Source: Tillandsia leiboldiana
Lineage: Eukaryota > Streptophyta > Magnoliopsida > Poales > Bromeliaceae
Assembly (NCBI GenBank): GCA_029204045.2
Contig: CM055071.1
Span: 22,748,525 to 22,812,524, forward strand
Length of the DNA stretch: 64,000 nucleotides
Direction of reading: 5' to 3'
Of this stretch, positions 1-11,959 are shown one piece after another. The notes below the pieces were generated by a model, which was not told the DNA's origin, did not search any database, and saw only the letters and a list, made by a program, of their open reading frames with translations. A program made the translations under genes and the position numbers. Each line of letters opens with the position of its first letter. The stretch's first letter is position 1.

Positions 1-788
1 GGTGGCGTCGGGTTGAGCCTGTGGAGTTTCAGATTACCCGACAGCTACCCTGGTCAGAGTTTTGGCGGATGATTCTGGACACTTACTTCTCCACGAGCGT
101 GAAGAAAAAGCTTGAGGATGATCTGAAGAATCTCCAACAGGGGGACCGGGCAGTATGGGACTACTTTCAGGAGTTCACGCAGTTGCTCAACTGCGTGCCC
201 TATGTTGCCAGGGATGGGCCGCATCAGGTTGAGCTTTTTGAGACGGGCCTGCACCCTGAGATTTATACCTTGGTGCACGCCCAGAGGCTTCCGACCTTAT
301 CAGAGGCAGTGGATCATGCACAGTAGGTCGAGAGAGGAGACCACGTAGTCGCTAGGAGTGGAGGCATGGTCGCTCAGAGTTCTGAGAGGAAGCGACAAGC
401 GTCGGACGATGGGGGACAGGCTAGTTCCTGGAGGCCGCCCCGACCGCCACCGCCACAGTTTACGTGTCGTGGGCGATCGGAGCGGCGAGGGCCTGGGGGA
501 TCCCAGAGGCCCCCGCAGCATCAGCAGCAGCCCCAGCGACAACAGCAGCACTTGCAGCAGCAGAGGTCGCAGTCCCGACAGCAGGGGTCACAGCGACAGA
601 GGCAGCAGCAGCAGCAGTCGAGGCAGTCTCAGTCTGCGGTCAGGTGCATCTTTTGCAGGGGACAGCACTCGTCGGATACTTGTGACCAAAGGTACAGCCG
701 CTATTATCGGTGTGGACAGTCCGGCCACCTTCGAGCTACTTGCCCTTTCTCGACATCGTAGGCTCCTTCTTCAGCATCAGTTCCTTCG
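1..788 (+). pseudogene. gag: gag remnant of G1 (capsid/nucleocapsid)
   Basis: The Gag protein packages element RNA in cytoplasmic particles. The first 100 residues read as the C-terminal part of the Retrotrans_gag domain: a YFS...KKKLEDDLKNLQQG stretch, then VWDYFQEF, FETGLHPEI and an LSEAVDHA end. A Gln/Arg/Ser-rich linker follows (about 420-640). Near 700-740 is a zinc knuckle, RCGQSGHLRATC, whose first cysteine is a tyrosine, so the CCHC set is incomplete. TAG stops lie at 324-326 and 759-761 in the same frame as the rest of the polyprotein. The N-terminus lies outside the window. Confidence 0.85.
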
Positions 789-1400
789 GTGCCCCAGCAG
801 CGGCCCTATGCTCCAGCGAGCAGGGCTCCTTCCTCCCATCCTGCAGACTACAGACCCCCGGCACAGAGTGGGCGAGTCTACGCCGCCCAGGTAGAGGACT
901 CCGCAGCAGCCGACCACGTGGTGGCAAGTATCACTTTACTTTTTGGTACTAGAGCTCGCACTTTATTTGATACCGGTGCATCACATTCTTTTATCAGTAG
1001 ATCATTTGCATCATCTCATGGGCTAGAGTTAGGTCGGTTGCCACATGCATTAGTGGTATAGATCCCCGAGCATACTTTGCTTGTAGAGGAGTGTTGTTGG
1101 TCTTGCCCGGTACAGGTTGAGTCTTGGATTTTGCCAGCGGACCTGATGGTCCTTAGTCAGCTGCGAGATTTCGACATAGTGCTTGGGATGGATTGGCTGG
1201 CTCGCTATTTCGCGACGATTGATTGCGCCGCGAGGACTGTGACCTTTAGTGAGCCAGGCCAGGAGGTGTTTGTTTATAGGGGGTGCCAAAGTTCTTTCTT
1301 TGCCTCAGTGGTTTCGACTTCTCGGGCGAGGCAGATGATGCGCAGTGGCTGCGTAGCCTTTTTGGCTTGTGTGGATAAGGAGCCTACGGCGGCACCGGGA
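789..1400 (+). pseudogene. pol: G1 aspartic protease domain
   Basis: The retroviral-type protease matures the Gag-Pol polyprotein. The active-site triad lies in LFDTGASHSFIS, with D-T-G encoded at 969-977. About 60 codons later come ILPADLMVLSQ and then DIVLGMDWLARY, the usual C-terminal part of gypsy proteases. A TAG stop at 1059-1061 separates the two halves without shifting the frame. It runs directly into the RT segment, as expected of one polyprotein. Confidence 0.88.
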
Positions 1401-2790
1401 CTCACGGATATCCCTATTGTCCACGAGTTCCCGGACGTGTTCCCACCGGAGTTGACTAGTATGCCACCGGATAGGGAGATCGAGTTTTTGATTGACGTAG
1501 TCCCAGGAACTGCGCCAATCTCTAAGGCTCCTTACCGTATGGCACCGGCTAAGCTGCGAGAGTTAAAGGCGCAACTTCAGGACTTAATGGATAAAGGCTT
1601 TGTGAGACCAAGTGTATCGCCTTGGGGAGCGCCGGTGCTATTTGTGAAGAAGAAGGATGGATCACTTCGACTGTGTGTTGATTATCGAGAGCTGAATAAA
1701 GTGACCATCAAGAACAAGTACCCTTTGCCGCGTATTGATGACCTATTTGATCAGCTGCAAGGGTCTTGTGTCTTCTCCAAGATTGACTTACAGTCTGGTT
1801 ACCACCAATTGAAGGTGAAGGCCGAGGACATCCCAAAGATGGCATTCAGGACGCAGTACGGGCATTATGAGTTCACCGTCATGCCTTTCGGATTGACAAA
1901 TGCCCCTGCTGCTTTTATGGATTTAATGAACAGGATTTTTCGACCATACTTGGATCGATTCGTTGTGGTGTTTATTGATGATATCCTGATCTATTCACGG
2001 AGTGATGCGGAGCACGAGGAGCACTTGAGGATTGTGCTGCAACTTCTCAGAGAAAAGAAGTTGTATGCCAAATTATCTAAGTGCGAATTTTGGCTTCGGG
2101 AGGTTGTCTTTTTGGGACATGTGATCTCCGCCGCAGGAGTGGCTGTAGACCCGGCGAAGATCGAGGCAGTCCGGGATTGGCCCCGACCGACGACGGTATC
2201 AGAGGTTCGCAGTTTTATGGGCCTAGCCGGATACTACCGTCGGTTTGTGGAAGGTTTCGCGAAACTTTCCACACCCCTCACTCGCCTGACTCGTAAAGGG
2301 ATTAAGTTTAATTGGAGTGAGGATTGCCAGAGGAGCTTTGAGGAATTAAAGAACAGATTGATGTCGGCTCCTATCCTTTCCCTCCATGTTATGGGGAAAG
2401 GATATGTGATCTATAGTGATGCATCGCACAGTGGACTTGGTTGCGTGCTGATGCAGGAGGGTAGGGTGATCGCTTATGCCTCTCGGCAACTAAAGGATTA
2501 TGAAAAGAATTACCCTACCCACGACTTGGAGCTTGCTGCAGTGATTTTTGCATTGAAGTTGTGGCGCCATTATCTGTATGGGGAGCACTGCGAGATTTAC
2601 ACAGATCACAAGAGCTTGAAATACTTGTTCACACAGAAGGAGCTCAACTTGAGGCAACGCAGATGGTTAGAATTATTAAAGGACTATGATGTGGACATAC
2701 TCTAACATCCTGGCAAGGCCAACGTGGTTGCTGATGCCCTGAGCAGGAGAGCAGCACAGAGCCTATCTTTGATGATCACCGATCAGGCGC
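1401..2790 (+). pseudogene. pol: G1 reverse transcriptase and RNase H
   Basis: This part copies element RNA into cDNA and degrades the RNA strand. RT blocks are well kept: a GFVRPSVSPWGAPVLFVKKK block, LRLCVDYRELN, FSKIDLQSGYHQ, MPFGLTNAPAAF, and the catalytic VFIDDILIYS with FIDD at 1971-1982. RNase H follows with VIYSDASHSGLG, ASRQLKDYEKNYPTHDLE and IYTDHKSLKYL, ending in HPGKANVVADALSRR. A TAA at 2703-2705 stands just before that HPGK block, where relatives usually have Tyr. No frameshift is visible across about 1.4 kb. All catalytic residues are present, so the break is recent. Confidence 0.93.
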
Positions 2791-4316
2791 CATTACTTGA
2801 GCAGATGAGGCGGTTAGAGCTCGAGGTTGTGTCCCCTGGGGTCTCTGCTAGACTTATGTCTCTAGTCGTGCAGCCCACTCTGTTGGACAGGATTCGAGAG
2901 AAATAGAGTGAGGGCCCCCACATGATGAGGATTCGAGAGCAGATTCAGACGGATTCGACAGGGGACTTCTCAGTTGATGCTTCCGGAGTACTTCGGTACA
3001 GGGACCGAGCTTGTGTGCCCATGGATACAGAGATTCGAGAGCAGATCTTGAGAGAGGCCCACTATACACCTTATACCATCCATCCTGGAGGGACTAAGAT
3101 GTATAGGGACCTCAAGGCACAGTTCTGGTGGAATGGGATGAAAAGAGACATTGGGAGATTTGTAGCACATTGCTTAACTTGTCAGCAAGTAAAGGCTGAG
3201 CATCGTGTACCTGCTGGCAAGTTGCAGAGCCTCCCAATCCCTGAATGGAAATAGGAACATGTTACCATGGATTTTGTCACTGGATTGCCGAGGGCACAGA
3301 CTGGAACAGACGAGATCTGGGTAGTCGTGGACAGACTCACCAAGTCCGCTCACTTTTTACCGGTACAGGTGACTTGGCCACTTGAGCGACTGGCACAGCT
3401 GTATTTAGACGAGGTGGTGAGATTGCATGGCGTGCCTGCCTCCATTGTATCTGATCGAGATTCAAGGTTTGTTTCGCGCTTTTGGAGGAGCCTACAGGCC
3501 ACTTTGGGGACGCAGCTCAGTTTCAGCACGGCATTTCACCCACAGACAGACGGACTGTCAGAGCGGACTATACAGATTCTCGAGGATATGCTCCGGGCTT
3601 GCACGCTAGACTTTGGAGGAGGTTGGGTGTGACACTTATCACCGGCAGAGTTTGCGTACAACAATAGCTTTCAAGCGAGCATCCAGATGGCCCCGTTTGA
3701 AGCATTGTATGGACGCAAGTGTCGTTCCCCACTTTATTAGAGTGATGTGGGTGAAAGGCGGACTTTGGGGCCGGAGATACTGCGAGAGGCGGAGGATAAA
3801 GTCAGAGTAGTTAGGCAGCATCTTCAGACAGCTCAGAGTAGACAGAGGAGCTACGCAGATGTGCGGAGGCGAGATCTTGAGTTTATGGTAGGAGATCATG
3901 TCTTTTTGAAAGTCTCGCCTTCGAAGGGAATCCGGAGATTTGGGATTTGTGGGAAACTGAGCCCTCGTTATATTGGACCTTTTGAGGTATTGGAGCGCAT
4001 AGGGCTAGTTGCCTACAGGCTTGCACTTCCTCCGAGGCTTCCTGGTGTTCACGATGTATTCCATGTATCGACTCTGAGGAGGTATGTTCATGACCCGTCA
4101 CACATCATCGATTTCTTCCCACTGGAGGTTGCTGAGGACCTGAGCTATGTTGAGCGGCCATTGAGGATCTTGGACCGCGAGGTTAGGGAGTTACGCAGTC
4201 GGGCCATTCCTTATGTGAAGATCCTCTGGAGCAGTCATGATGAGCGCGAGGCTACCTGGGAGCTGGAGTCAGCGATGATGGATGCTTACCCCCACTTGTT
4301 CGAGGCCCCGGCTTGA
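2791..4316 (+). pseudogene. pol: G1 integrase with C-terminal chromodomain
   Basis: Integrase joins cDNA to chromosomal DNA. The zinc-binding HHCC part is complete (AHYTPYTIHPG and CLTCQQVK). The DDE core has D in MDFVTGLP (3270-3272), D in VSDRDSRF (3453-3455) and E in LSERTIQ (3561-3563). The C-terminal GPF/Y-like part (YIGPFEVLERIG) leads to a chromodomain-like end, VREL...VKILWSSHDEREATWE and PHLFE, which in chromoviruses guides insertion to heterochromatin. Stops at 2904-2906, 3252-3254, 3630-3632 and 3738-3740 interrupt it; two stand where relatives have Trp (TGG to TAG). True stop TGA at 4314-4316. Confidence 0.92.
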
Positions 4317-4352
4317 GGTATGGCTTTTGTTTCGAGGACGAAACTTTTTTTT

Positions 4353-4364
4353 AGTGGGGGAGGA
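4353..4364 (+). promoter_or_regulatory. Polypurine tract of G1
   Basis: AGTGGGGGAGGA immediately precedes TGTAGTG, the start of the LTR. The same tract occurs on the reverse strand at 11919-11930 in element V. This purine run resists RNase H and primes plus-strand DNA synthesis. Confidence 0.9.
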
Positions 4365-7028
4365 TGTAGTGTTCTGGTTTTTCCCCGTGTAGTTTTTCCG
4401 TTGAATCCATTGTGTAAAACACCTAGTGTTGGTGTGTCTGGCCCATGGTGCATCAAAGGGGTGCCACAGATGGACCCTGTGTGACATTTTCACCTGATTT
4501 GGCCTTCGGCTGTGTTTGCCAAATTTTAGAAAAGGAATCGGGCTAAACCGAGGTTGGATTTGGATTCAGCGCGGAAAAACGCTTGAAAATGACTGTTTAT
4601 TTGTCAAATTTGGAGTCCGGATGACCAAAGGCGGGCTTCCGGAAGTTTCGGGGGGATTCTGGTGCATGGGGGTGCTCCATGGACCGGCCAGTGCCACGTG
4701 GCGGCCCATTATTGGCCGGCTCACGTCGCTCGGCCCACGGAGGAGGCGCGGCGGTGCATGGACAGCGCAGTGGGCCACGTGGCGCTTCCGGATTGGAGGG
4801 AGTACGCAGCGCGGTCCAGGGAAGTGGCGCGGGGCTCGTGGACCGGGTGCATGACACGCGTCGCCCGGGGATAGGATGGCTCACCTGGGCGCGATCCACG
4901 GGCGCGTTGAGCGGCGCCTCGGGGCGCGTGCCCGCACAGTGCGCCAGTGCGCCAGTGCGGCTGGTCGGCCGCACATGGCCCGCACTCGAGTGCGGGCCAC
5001 GTGTCGGCCCGGGGCTGGCCGACCGCATGGAATCTCCTGGAATTTTCTCAGATTTTTCTGAATATTTTTCGAAGGTGGAAATCCCCTTTCTCTGTAGTCT
5101 TTTGGTACAGAATTTCTGCACAGTTTTGTTTGGGGTGTTCCCCTTGCCGAATTTGTATCTCAGCGAAGGAAGCTCGGTTTCGAGCGCGCAGGTACTCGTC
5201 TCGACGGGCTCGTCGCAAGGAACGCGACGGTATTTTTCTTGGAATTTTCTGAGCACCCTCCGCAGGTGAAAATCTGAGAGCTTTGGACCGATTAATTTGG
5301 GACAGATTTTGTGTTGTTAGAAGGACTAAAGTTATGTATGTCCTTCTTGGAGATTTGGTACAGTGTTGCGGTGAGCTTTTGGTGCGAGCGCAGGTTTTCG
5401 CATTTGGGACAAGGATTTTAGCGCTCGAGGTGGGTACCGTTGTTAACCTCTTACTTGGGATAACCCACTAGGCAAATTGGAGCTAGTCTTGTGTAATGTT
5501 GCTATTATAATAGTTGAATGAACATAGCATGCTTAATGAAGAGAAGAGGACTTGTAATTGATACTTGCATCTTTAGAGGACTAGATACTAATAAATGGTA
5601 ATTCTTACAAGTGTTAAGTTGATTAGAATCCCTGGAATTATTGCTTAAACCTTTTGGTAATAATCGGCTAAATTCATATCATACTTATGAGTAATAGGGA
5701 GACTTAAGCATGTGTATAAATTGACTTGTGGCAGGTTAGTACTCCAGATATTCAAATAAAGGCATACTATAATTCTTGTAAGAATTGGAACACTGAAATT
5801 ATTTTGTTAAGAAAGGACTTTTGTATGCTTGAATGGTCACCTAGTTAGGCCACCTTTTTCTGCTGCACTATAATGCTGGAATTGACTTAGGAGAAACCAT
5901 GATTTTATTTTCTCCAGTTACCTAGTCATAGAGGATATTATGCTCAGGTAGAGCAGGGGCTGGGATAGTGTAGTCAGTCATTGGGATTTTGGGACAAGCA
6001 GGTTGAGGGCAGGGTAATTGCGGCAACCGCAGATTTTGGGCGGTTGACCGGACAGTTGTTATTGCATCAGATCGGGGAGAGGATTTGGGCTTCTTTTAGG
6101 GGATGATTTCCCACTCAGATCAGTGTCGTGATCCAGTCCTGCTGACTTATTCTACTATGATACTTGTTACTACGACCTTGAGTCCTTGAGACTCCTATCC
6201 CCTATAGGTGCTATGCATTGGCCGGCATACCCGATTTGGCAAGTATAGTGTGCACGTTATACAGACCTTGAGGCCTTGAGACTCCCATCCCCTATCGGTG
6301 TTATTCGTGGGCTGCCATAGCCGATTTGGCAGGCACCGCAGGCAGTACCAGTGTTTACTGGAGTATAGATTGGGTTTATTCAGGCTGGCTTTGATATTCT
6401 GATGCATACATTTAGCTATCTTTTTAGCTGGGCATGTAGAGGCATATTAGTGGTAGCTTTTATCAGTAGTCATACTTTAGTTTACCACATTTATTCTTTT
6501 CGCCTCTGGTAGTCCTAGTGGGCATGTTCGAGTTGAGGTTTACCCACTAGTGGAGGCTACTGTCTTTATAGTAGTTCTCACCCCCACTCTTTTTCCTTCT
6601 TCTTTTCCCCCCTTTGTTTTGCAGAGTCTTCTGCGGGAGTTGCGGGACCCTCTTCCCAGGACCGAGGTAAGAGGATCGTTGATTAGCTAGCTGCTTCCCT
6701 GATCCAGAGTTCTGTAGATTTTGATGTATCCCCGGTACACTAAGACGGTTGTACTTTCCTTTTATTTTTTTGGGTCTGGCTTCGGCTAGCTGGATGTATT
6801 TATTTTGTGAGCTGGGAGAGACATTTGTATATTTATGAGAGCTATGTTGTACTTTCCTTTTCAGCATTTGTTTGAGTTGTACTAGTTGTAGTTTAGCTCT
6901 GTTTTATGCTCTTTTATTATATCTGTCTATCTGAGCAGGTTACCAGCGCTTCGTGTACACGGGAAATTTCGTGTGCACGGCGGATCTGTAGACGACCCCG
7001 GGTTCTGGTTTACACCCGGGGCGTGACA
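4365..7028 (+). repeat. 3' LTR of G1 (about 2.66 kb)
   Basis: The LTR begins TGTAGTGTTCTGG directly after the polypurine tract and ends CGGGGCGTGACA, giving TG...CA ends. Its start matches the reverse complement of the solo LTR end at 40600-40713, and its end matches that LTR's beginning at 37449. It holds a GC-rich stretch (about 4640-5060), then AT-rich DNA, and two roughly 81-bp related units around 6170-6330 with GAGACTCC...TCCCCTAT. Open frames in it are not supported as genes. Confidence 0.88.
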
Positions 7029-7723
7029 ACAGGTTGGATTAGTTTGTGGGGTTTTGCGGCGACCGCGGATATTGGGCGGTTGACCGGATATTTACTTATG
7101 CATCAGATTGGGTGTCAGTTTTCTCTAGTGGATGGAGTTTCCCACTTATCGTTTAGTTGCATCCGATTGAGGTCGGGTCTTTCTTTAGTGGTTGGGTTTT
7201 CCCACTTTGATAAGAGCCGTGATCAAAGTCCTGCTATACAGAGATACTTGTTACAGAGATACTTTACTCGTGTGGGTTGCTCCCCTCGAGTGCCGCTCCG
7301 AAGTAGGCTTTAGACCGTGTCGGGTTCCGGTCCATCTTATTGGGATTTCGAGCCTTGTGTGCAGATCCCGCGGTTTCGAGCCATGTGTGCAGATTCCGCT
7401 GAGCAGGCAATACCAGTTTTACTGGTGGCACTAGATTGGGTTATTGTTGCGTTCGTGCCTGGGGGCCGAGTGGAGTCTAGTAGCTGTGTTTAGACCAATG
7501 CTAGTGTTGTTGGGAGCCGTTTGGTTTGACGGTGGTCCCGTGTCGTTGAGAGTACTTTGACCGTTGTGTGTGAGGTTGAGCATGTTGAGTCTATCCGTTC
7601 TGAGTGAGAGCATGTTGAGTCTATCCGTTCTGCATGAGCCAATATTCGATAGCGAGTTAGTCCGTTTGGACGCCCTACGTAATTCCTGCCCGTCAGCGGG
7701 AGGTGGTTGTAGGTGGGCGCAGG
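7029..7723 (+). repeat. Internal fragment of another gypsy LTR, + orientation
   Basis: The sequence GGCGGTTGACCGGATA near 7074 and the text around it resemble the interior of the G1 LTR near 6010-6060. The reverse complement is also recognisable at 38080-38450 and 9030-9560. It has no coding motif. It most likely is the far side of an LTR into which G1 inserted, but the missing 5' flank of G1 prevents a duplication check. Confidence 0.6.
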
Positions 7724-7938
7724 TGTCACGCCCCGGAGGTTCTAACAGAACGGAAAACGCACCCATTTTTTTTTTCTAAAACATTTAAATGAACCATGCC
7801 TCCGGTGCGTATCAGACCCGCCGCATATACAAATTCATTCCCCAAACGGGCGGAGCCTCCTTTGTATATGCACGGCGTTACCAACAAGTCGAATACTTTA
7901 ACCATTCCAACCATGACAGGCAAAGAGGAGAGAATATA
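7724..7938 (-). repeat. 3' end of a gypsy LTR (Z-like), truncated
   Basis: It begins TGTCACGCCCCGG in the orientation of a reverse-strand LTR end. A T-run, then matching 'accgccgcatatac ... tatatgcacggc' blocks, resemble the ends of the Z LTR copies at 50248 and 59126. It is cut at 7938 by the start of LTR V. Confidence 0.6.
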
Positions 7939-8593
7939 TGTCACGCCCCGGGGTCGAAACTGCGACCCGGGCTCGCCAACAGATCCGCCACCTATGCCAA
8001 ACCCGCATAGGCGAAGCGTCCTAACTGCAAGAAAAGTACTACAGCTAACAGATATCAGAGCTATAAATAAACATCTGCTGTATAACTAAAATCAATCACT
8101 GTACAACTGGAAAAAATACAACAATGTTCGCCTCCCAAAAATAATAATAATACAATATCCTCAAATACAAGCTCTGAACCCAACCGGGAGGTAACTCCAA
8201 TAAATACATCAGTGTACAGTCTCTCAATACATAATATATCCTCACTACATCAGTCTCTCAAAAGAGGAAAATAAAACAACTAATCTACTGAAGCTCTCCT
8301 CAGAAGGGATACCGATACTCTCCAAACATGGGTAGGGATCTAGCTCGCGACTCCCTCGCCTCGATCATCAACCGCAGAATCAGCAACACCCGCTAAGACT
8401 CTGCAAAACAAAGGAGAGGAAGGAAAAAGGAGGGGGAAAACCCCCAAAGGGTGTGAGAACTTCACCAAAAAGGGAGTTCTCAGTGGGTACCACCGCCAGG
8501 ACCGACGGTCTGCCCACCAAGTCCTCAAGAGACCAAAACTAACAAGAGACGTAAAGACAGATAAAAAGAAGCTGGAGCCCCTCAACAGCTATC

Positions 8594-9019
8594 ATGCCTC
8601 TATGCTTGCTATGCCTGCCATGCCTGCTATGCCTGCCATGCCTGCCTATGCCTGCCATGCCTGCTCTGCCTGCCTATGCTTTCCCTGCCTACCTATGCCC
8701 ACTATGCCTGCCATGCCTGCCTGCCTGCCATACCTGCCTATGCCTGCTATGCCTGCCTATGCCTGCTATGCCTGCTTATGCCTGCCATGCCTGCTATGCC
8801 TGCCTATGCCTGCCATGCCAGTTCTGCCTGCCTATGCCTGCCCTGCCTGCCTATGCCTACTATGCCTGCCATGCCTGCCTGCCTGCCATACCTGCCTATG
8901 CCTGCTATGCCTGCCTATGCCTGCTATGCCAGCCTATGCCTGCCATGCCTGCTCTGCCTGCCTATGCCTGCCATGCCTGCTATGCCTGCCTATGCCTGCC
9001 TATGCCTGCCCTGCCTGCT
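8594..9019. repeat. ATGCCTGCC low-complexity tandem array
   Basis: About 425 bp of degenerate 9-14 bp units, ATGCCTGCC with TATGCC or CATGCC variants. Three overlapping frames stay open and would encode Met-Pro-Ala and Cys-His-Ala strings, which is a product of the repeat and not coding. The same array occurs at 15594-15713 and 55398-55690 at different lengths. Confidence 0.95.
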
Positions 9020-9204
9020 ATACAACGGTCAACAACTCACAATGACCTTGGGACCACCGTATCCCCAAACGGTTCCCAACAACACTAGCACTGGTCCAAA
9101 CCCCACCACTAGACTCCACTCGGTCCCCCTGACACGAGTGCAACTATAAAGAAAATGTCTGTAATAAGCCCAATCTAATGCCACCAGTAGAACTGGTACT
9201 GCCC

Positions 9205-9415
9205 GCTGTGCCTGCCAAATCCTGCCAGCCTACGCATAACACCGATAGGGGATGGGAGTCTCAAGGACTCAAAGGTGCCTGCCAAATCGGGTATGCCAGC
9301 CTACGCATAACACCGATAGGGGATGGGAGTCTCAAGGACTCAAAGGTGCCTGCCAAATCGGGTATGCCAGCCTACGCATAACACCGATAGGGGATACGAG
9401 TCTCAAGGACTCAAG
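9205..9415. repeat. 71-bp tandem repeat, about 3 copies
   Basis: Units share GGAGTCTCAAGGACTC and CGCATAACACCGATAGGG. The marker GATGGGAGTC recurs at 9251 and 9322, and GATACGAGTC at 9393, giving a 71-bp period. Confidence 0.9.
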
Positions 9416-10977
9416 GTCGTAATAACAAGTATCATAGAAGAATAAGTCATTATGACTAGATCATGACACTGATCTAAGTGGGAAACCATCCCCTAAAAGA
9501 AGCCCAAATCCTCTCCCCGATCTGATGCACTAACAACTATCCGGTCAACCGCCCAAAATTCGCAGTTGCCGCAATACCCTGTCCTCAAACCTGCCTGTCC
9601 CCAAATCCCCAATAGCTGACTACACTATCCCAATCCCCGCTCTAGCCTGAGCATACTATCCCCTAAGTCTAGATAACTGGAGAAAGAATAACTGCATGGT
9701 TTCTCCTAAGTCAGTTCCAGCATGATAGTGTAGCAGAAAAAGGTGGCCTAACTAAGTGACCATACAAGCATGCAAGGTCCTCATGATGGTAATTAAATAC
9801 AGGCTTAGTTGTTCAAGTAATTATCAAACATGCTATTCCAGGATACTAGTAATCATATAAGTCACTAGATACCAACCCAACAATACCTGCCTATGCCACA
9901 AGTATAGTATTTCCAATGTACTAACAAGCATTCCTATAAACATGCTTCTACATTTCCTGCAATGTGAATACCAAAATAGCAATCCTAATTAAATCAAATA
10001 TTCATCTACCTATGCATTTTAATCCAATAAGCATGCAAGTATTCATGCAAACATAAACTCCTGCAAGGATTCATCCTCATATGCCTTTTAGCCTTTTAGC
10101 CTTTTATACATGCATTGCTCCAATAAGCCTAGTGGGTAGCCTAATTTAAGTGGTTCACAATGATCACCCACCTCGAGCGCTAAATCCTGGTCCCAAAGGT
10201 GAAGTCCACGCTCGGCCCAAACCATCTCCATAACACTGCAGAACATATCCCAAAAGAACATACATAATTTAAACATACCAAGTTCACAAAATCTGTCCAC
10301 CATTACCACAGTCCAGAGTTTTTCAATATTCACCTGCGAAAAATGCCTGAAAAATTTGAAGAAAAATAATATCGCGATCCTCGCGACGAACCCGTCGAAA
10401 TGAGTACCTGCACGTTCAAAACCGAGCTTCCTTCGCTGAGATACAAATTCGGCAAGGGGAACACCCCAAACAAAACTGTGCAGAAATTCTGTACCAAAAG
10501 ACTACAGAGAAAGGAGATTTCCACCTTTGAAAAATAATTAGAAAAATCTGAGAATATGCCAGGAGATTCCTTGCGAGGTTTAGATGAAAAATGCCTTTTG
10601 AATCACCTCGATCCGTCGCCTGAGCGCGAAGTTATAGCCAAAACAATCAGGTGCTGTCCAAAACTCCGCGAAGAAAAATGGGTCACAAAGAAGCTCGGGA
10701 AACTCAAAATCCACATGAAAACCAGGGGCAACTCGGCGCAAGAATCACCCGAATTGGACGTCGGGGTGAGCCGGGGGAGCCCGAACACTGCTATGAGATG
10801 AAACGGGTCGTCGAGGAACAAGCGTCGCGCCGCGTCGGAAAATGGCCAACCTCGAAAAACGCGCTCCTAAAAATCCCAGGAATGATCAGCCAGAAAGGTC
10901 TCAGGTGGAGGAAGGTTTTTCCTTAAGGGTGCCCTGTGAAAATCCTCACAGAAAAAGTGTAAAGAAGGCCCCCAAAG

Positions 10978-10990
10978 GCCTATTTATAGG
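10978..10990 (-). promoter_or_regulatory. TATA box in V LTR
   Basis: The + strand reads CCTATTTATAGG, so the reverse strand reads CCTATAAATAGG, upstream (on the reverse strand) of the transcribed part of the LTR. The related solo LTR has a TTTAAATAG box on the same strand near 39868. Confidence 0.7.
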
Positions 10991-11918
10991 CTGCCAAACA
11001 ATCGCCCCCCCTTATCGGATTCGGGCGCTACTGTTGGCGCCCGAATCCGCAAAGCATGTTGGACAGGGGGGCCGTCCGACCGCCCGGAACACCGTGGTGC
11101 GGCCATGTGTCCCCCGCACAGCAAACAGCTGTGCGGGGCGACTCGGCGCCTGCCGCGTGGCAGGAGCCCGCTGGGGGCGGTGCATGCGCCCGCCCCGTGA
11201 CCGGCCGACACGTGGCCCGCACTCGAGTGCGGGCCATGTGCGGCCGACCAGCCGCACTGGCGCCCTGCACCGGCACGCGCCCCGAGGCGGTCTGCACCCG
11301 CTCCATGGACTCGGCGCACAACACCGCGCCAATGACACTCCGCCACGTGTCACCCACGGTCCACCGTACACCCGCGATCTTTTCCGTGGACCAAGACTGC
11401 TGAACCAGCCAATCCCACCATGCCACGTGGCCCGCCCCCCGGTGCACGACGGCGCCGTGGACCGCGCACCTGCCCGCGCGCCTGCCTGGGCGCTGCGCAC
11501 TGCCCGCGCCTGCCCGCCGCTGCGCTGCTGCCCTCCGCCGGCCGCCGGAGTTACTGTTCCGGCTTGAACAGTAACCAGTGGCGAAAAAATCAAGTAAATA
11601 GCCCAATTTCATCATTTTCGCGCGCTGAATCCAAATCCGGTGTCCGATTTGCCAAATTCTAATTCCAAAATTTGCCGAATGCATCCAGACAAGTGTTTTT
11701 ACCCCAAATTTTGTGCTGAGTCCACCTTTGATATCTGTTCCGTGCGAGAACACTTTTAAACACTCGACGGGGTCTTCTGACTACTCTCGTAATCCATTAA
11801 ACACTCCGGGTCCAACACTAGTGTCCAATTGGTGCACAAACACCACCAACGCGCCATATAGGCAACCAGAAGCTGCTGGTCAACCAGCATTCTCGTCGTG
11901 GGGATCTAGGTCCTCACA

Positions 11919-11930
11919 TCCTCCCCCACT
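11919..11930 (-). promoter_or_regulatory. Polypurine tract of V
   Basis: TCCTCCCCCACT is the exact reverse complement of the G1 tract AGTGGGGGAGGA and abuts the V LTR start. The GTTTCGAGGACGAAAC context upstream is also shared with G1 (4329-4344). Confidence 0.9.
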
Positions 11931-11959
11931 AAGGAAAGTTTCGTCCTCGAAACTAGCTC

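Larger units (their letters stand above)
1..7028 (+). mobile_element. G1: Ty3/gypsy chromovirus (Tekay/Del-like), 5' end outside window
   Basis: Gag, protease, RT, RNase H, integrase and chromodomain follow each other in that order, which is the Ty3/gypsy order, and end at a polypurine tract and a long LTR. The C-terminal chromodomain-like segment and the very long LTR fit the Tekay/Del lineage of chromoviruses. The 5' LTR and the start of gag lie left of the window. The whole coding part, from the window start to 4316, is in one frame broken only by stop codons. Clade assignment is from memory of family motifs, not a tree. Confidence 0.9.
7939..11918 (-). repeat. 3' LTR of V (about 3.98 kb)
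   Basis: In + coordinates it runs from TGTCACGCCCCGGGG to GGTCCTCACA, so on its own strand it starts TGTGAGGACC and ends GGGGCGTGACA. It lies next to a polypurine tract. It contains a GCCTGC low-complexity array (8594-9019), 71-bp tandem repeats (9205-9415), AT-rich DNA (9700-10080), a GC-rich block (11000-11560) and a TATA box. No gene is supported inside. Confidence 0.88.

Noticed and set aside
8594..9149. Open frames of 147-164 codons rich in Met-Pro-Ala and Cys-His-Ala
   Set aside because: All three frames are open because the DNA is a short tandem repeat; no conserved start or domain.
10842..11753. 241-codon frames on both strands in V LTR
   Set aside because: Overlapping frames in GC-rich LTR; no motif.
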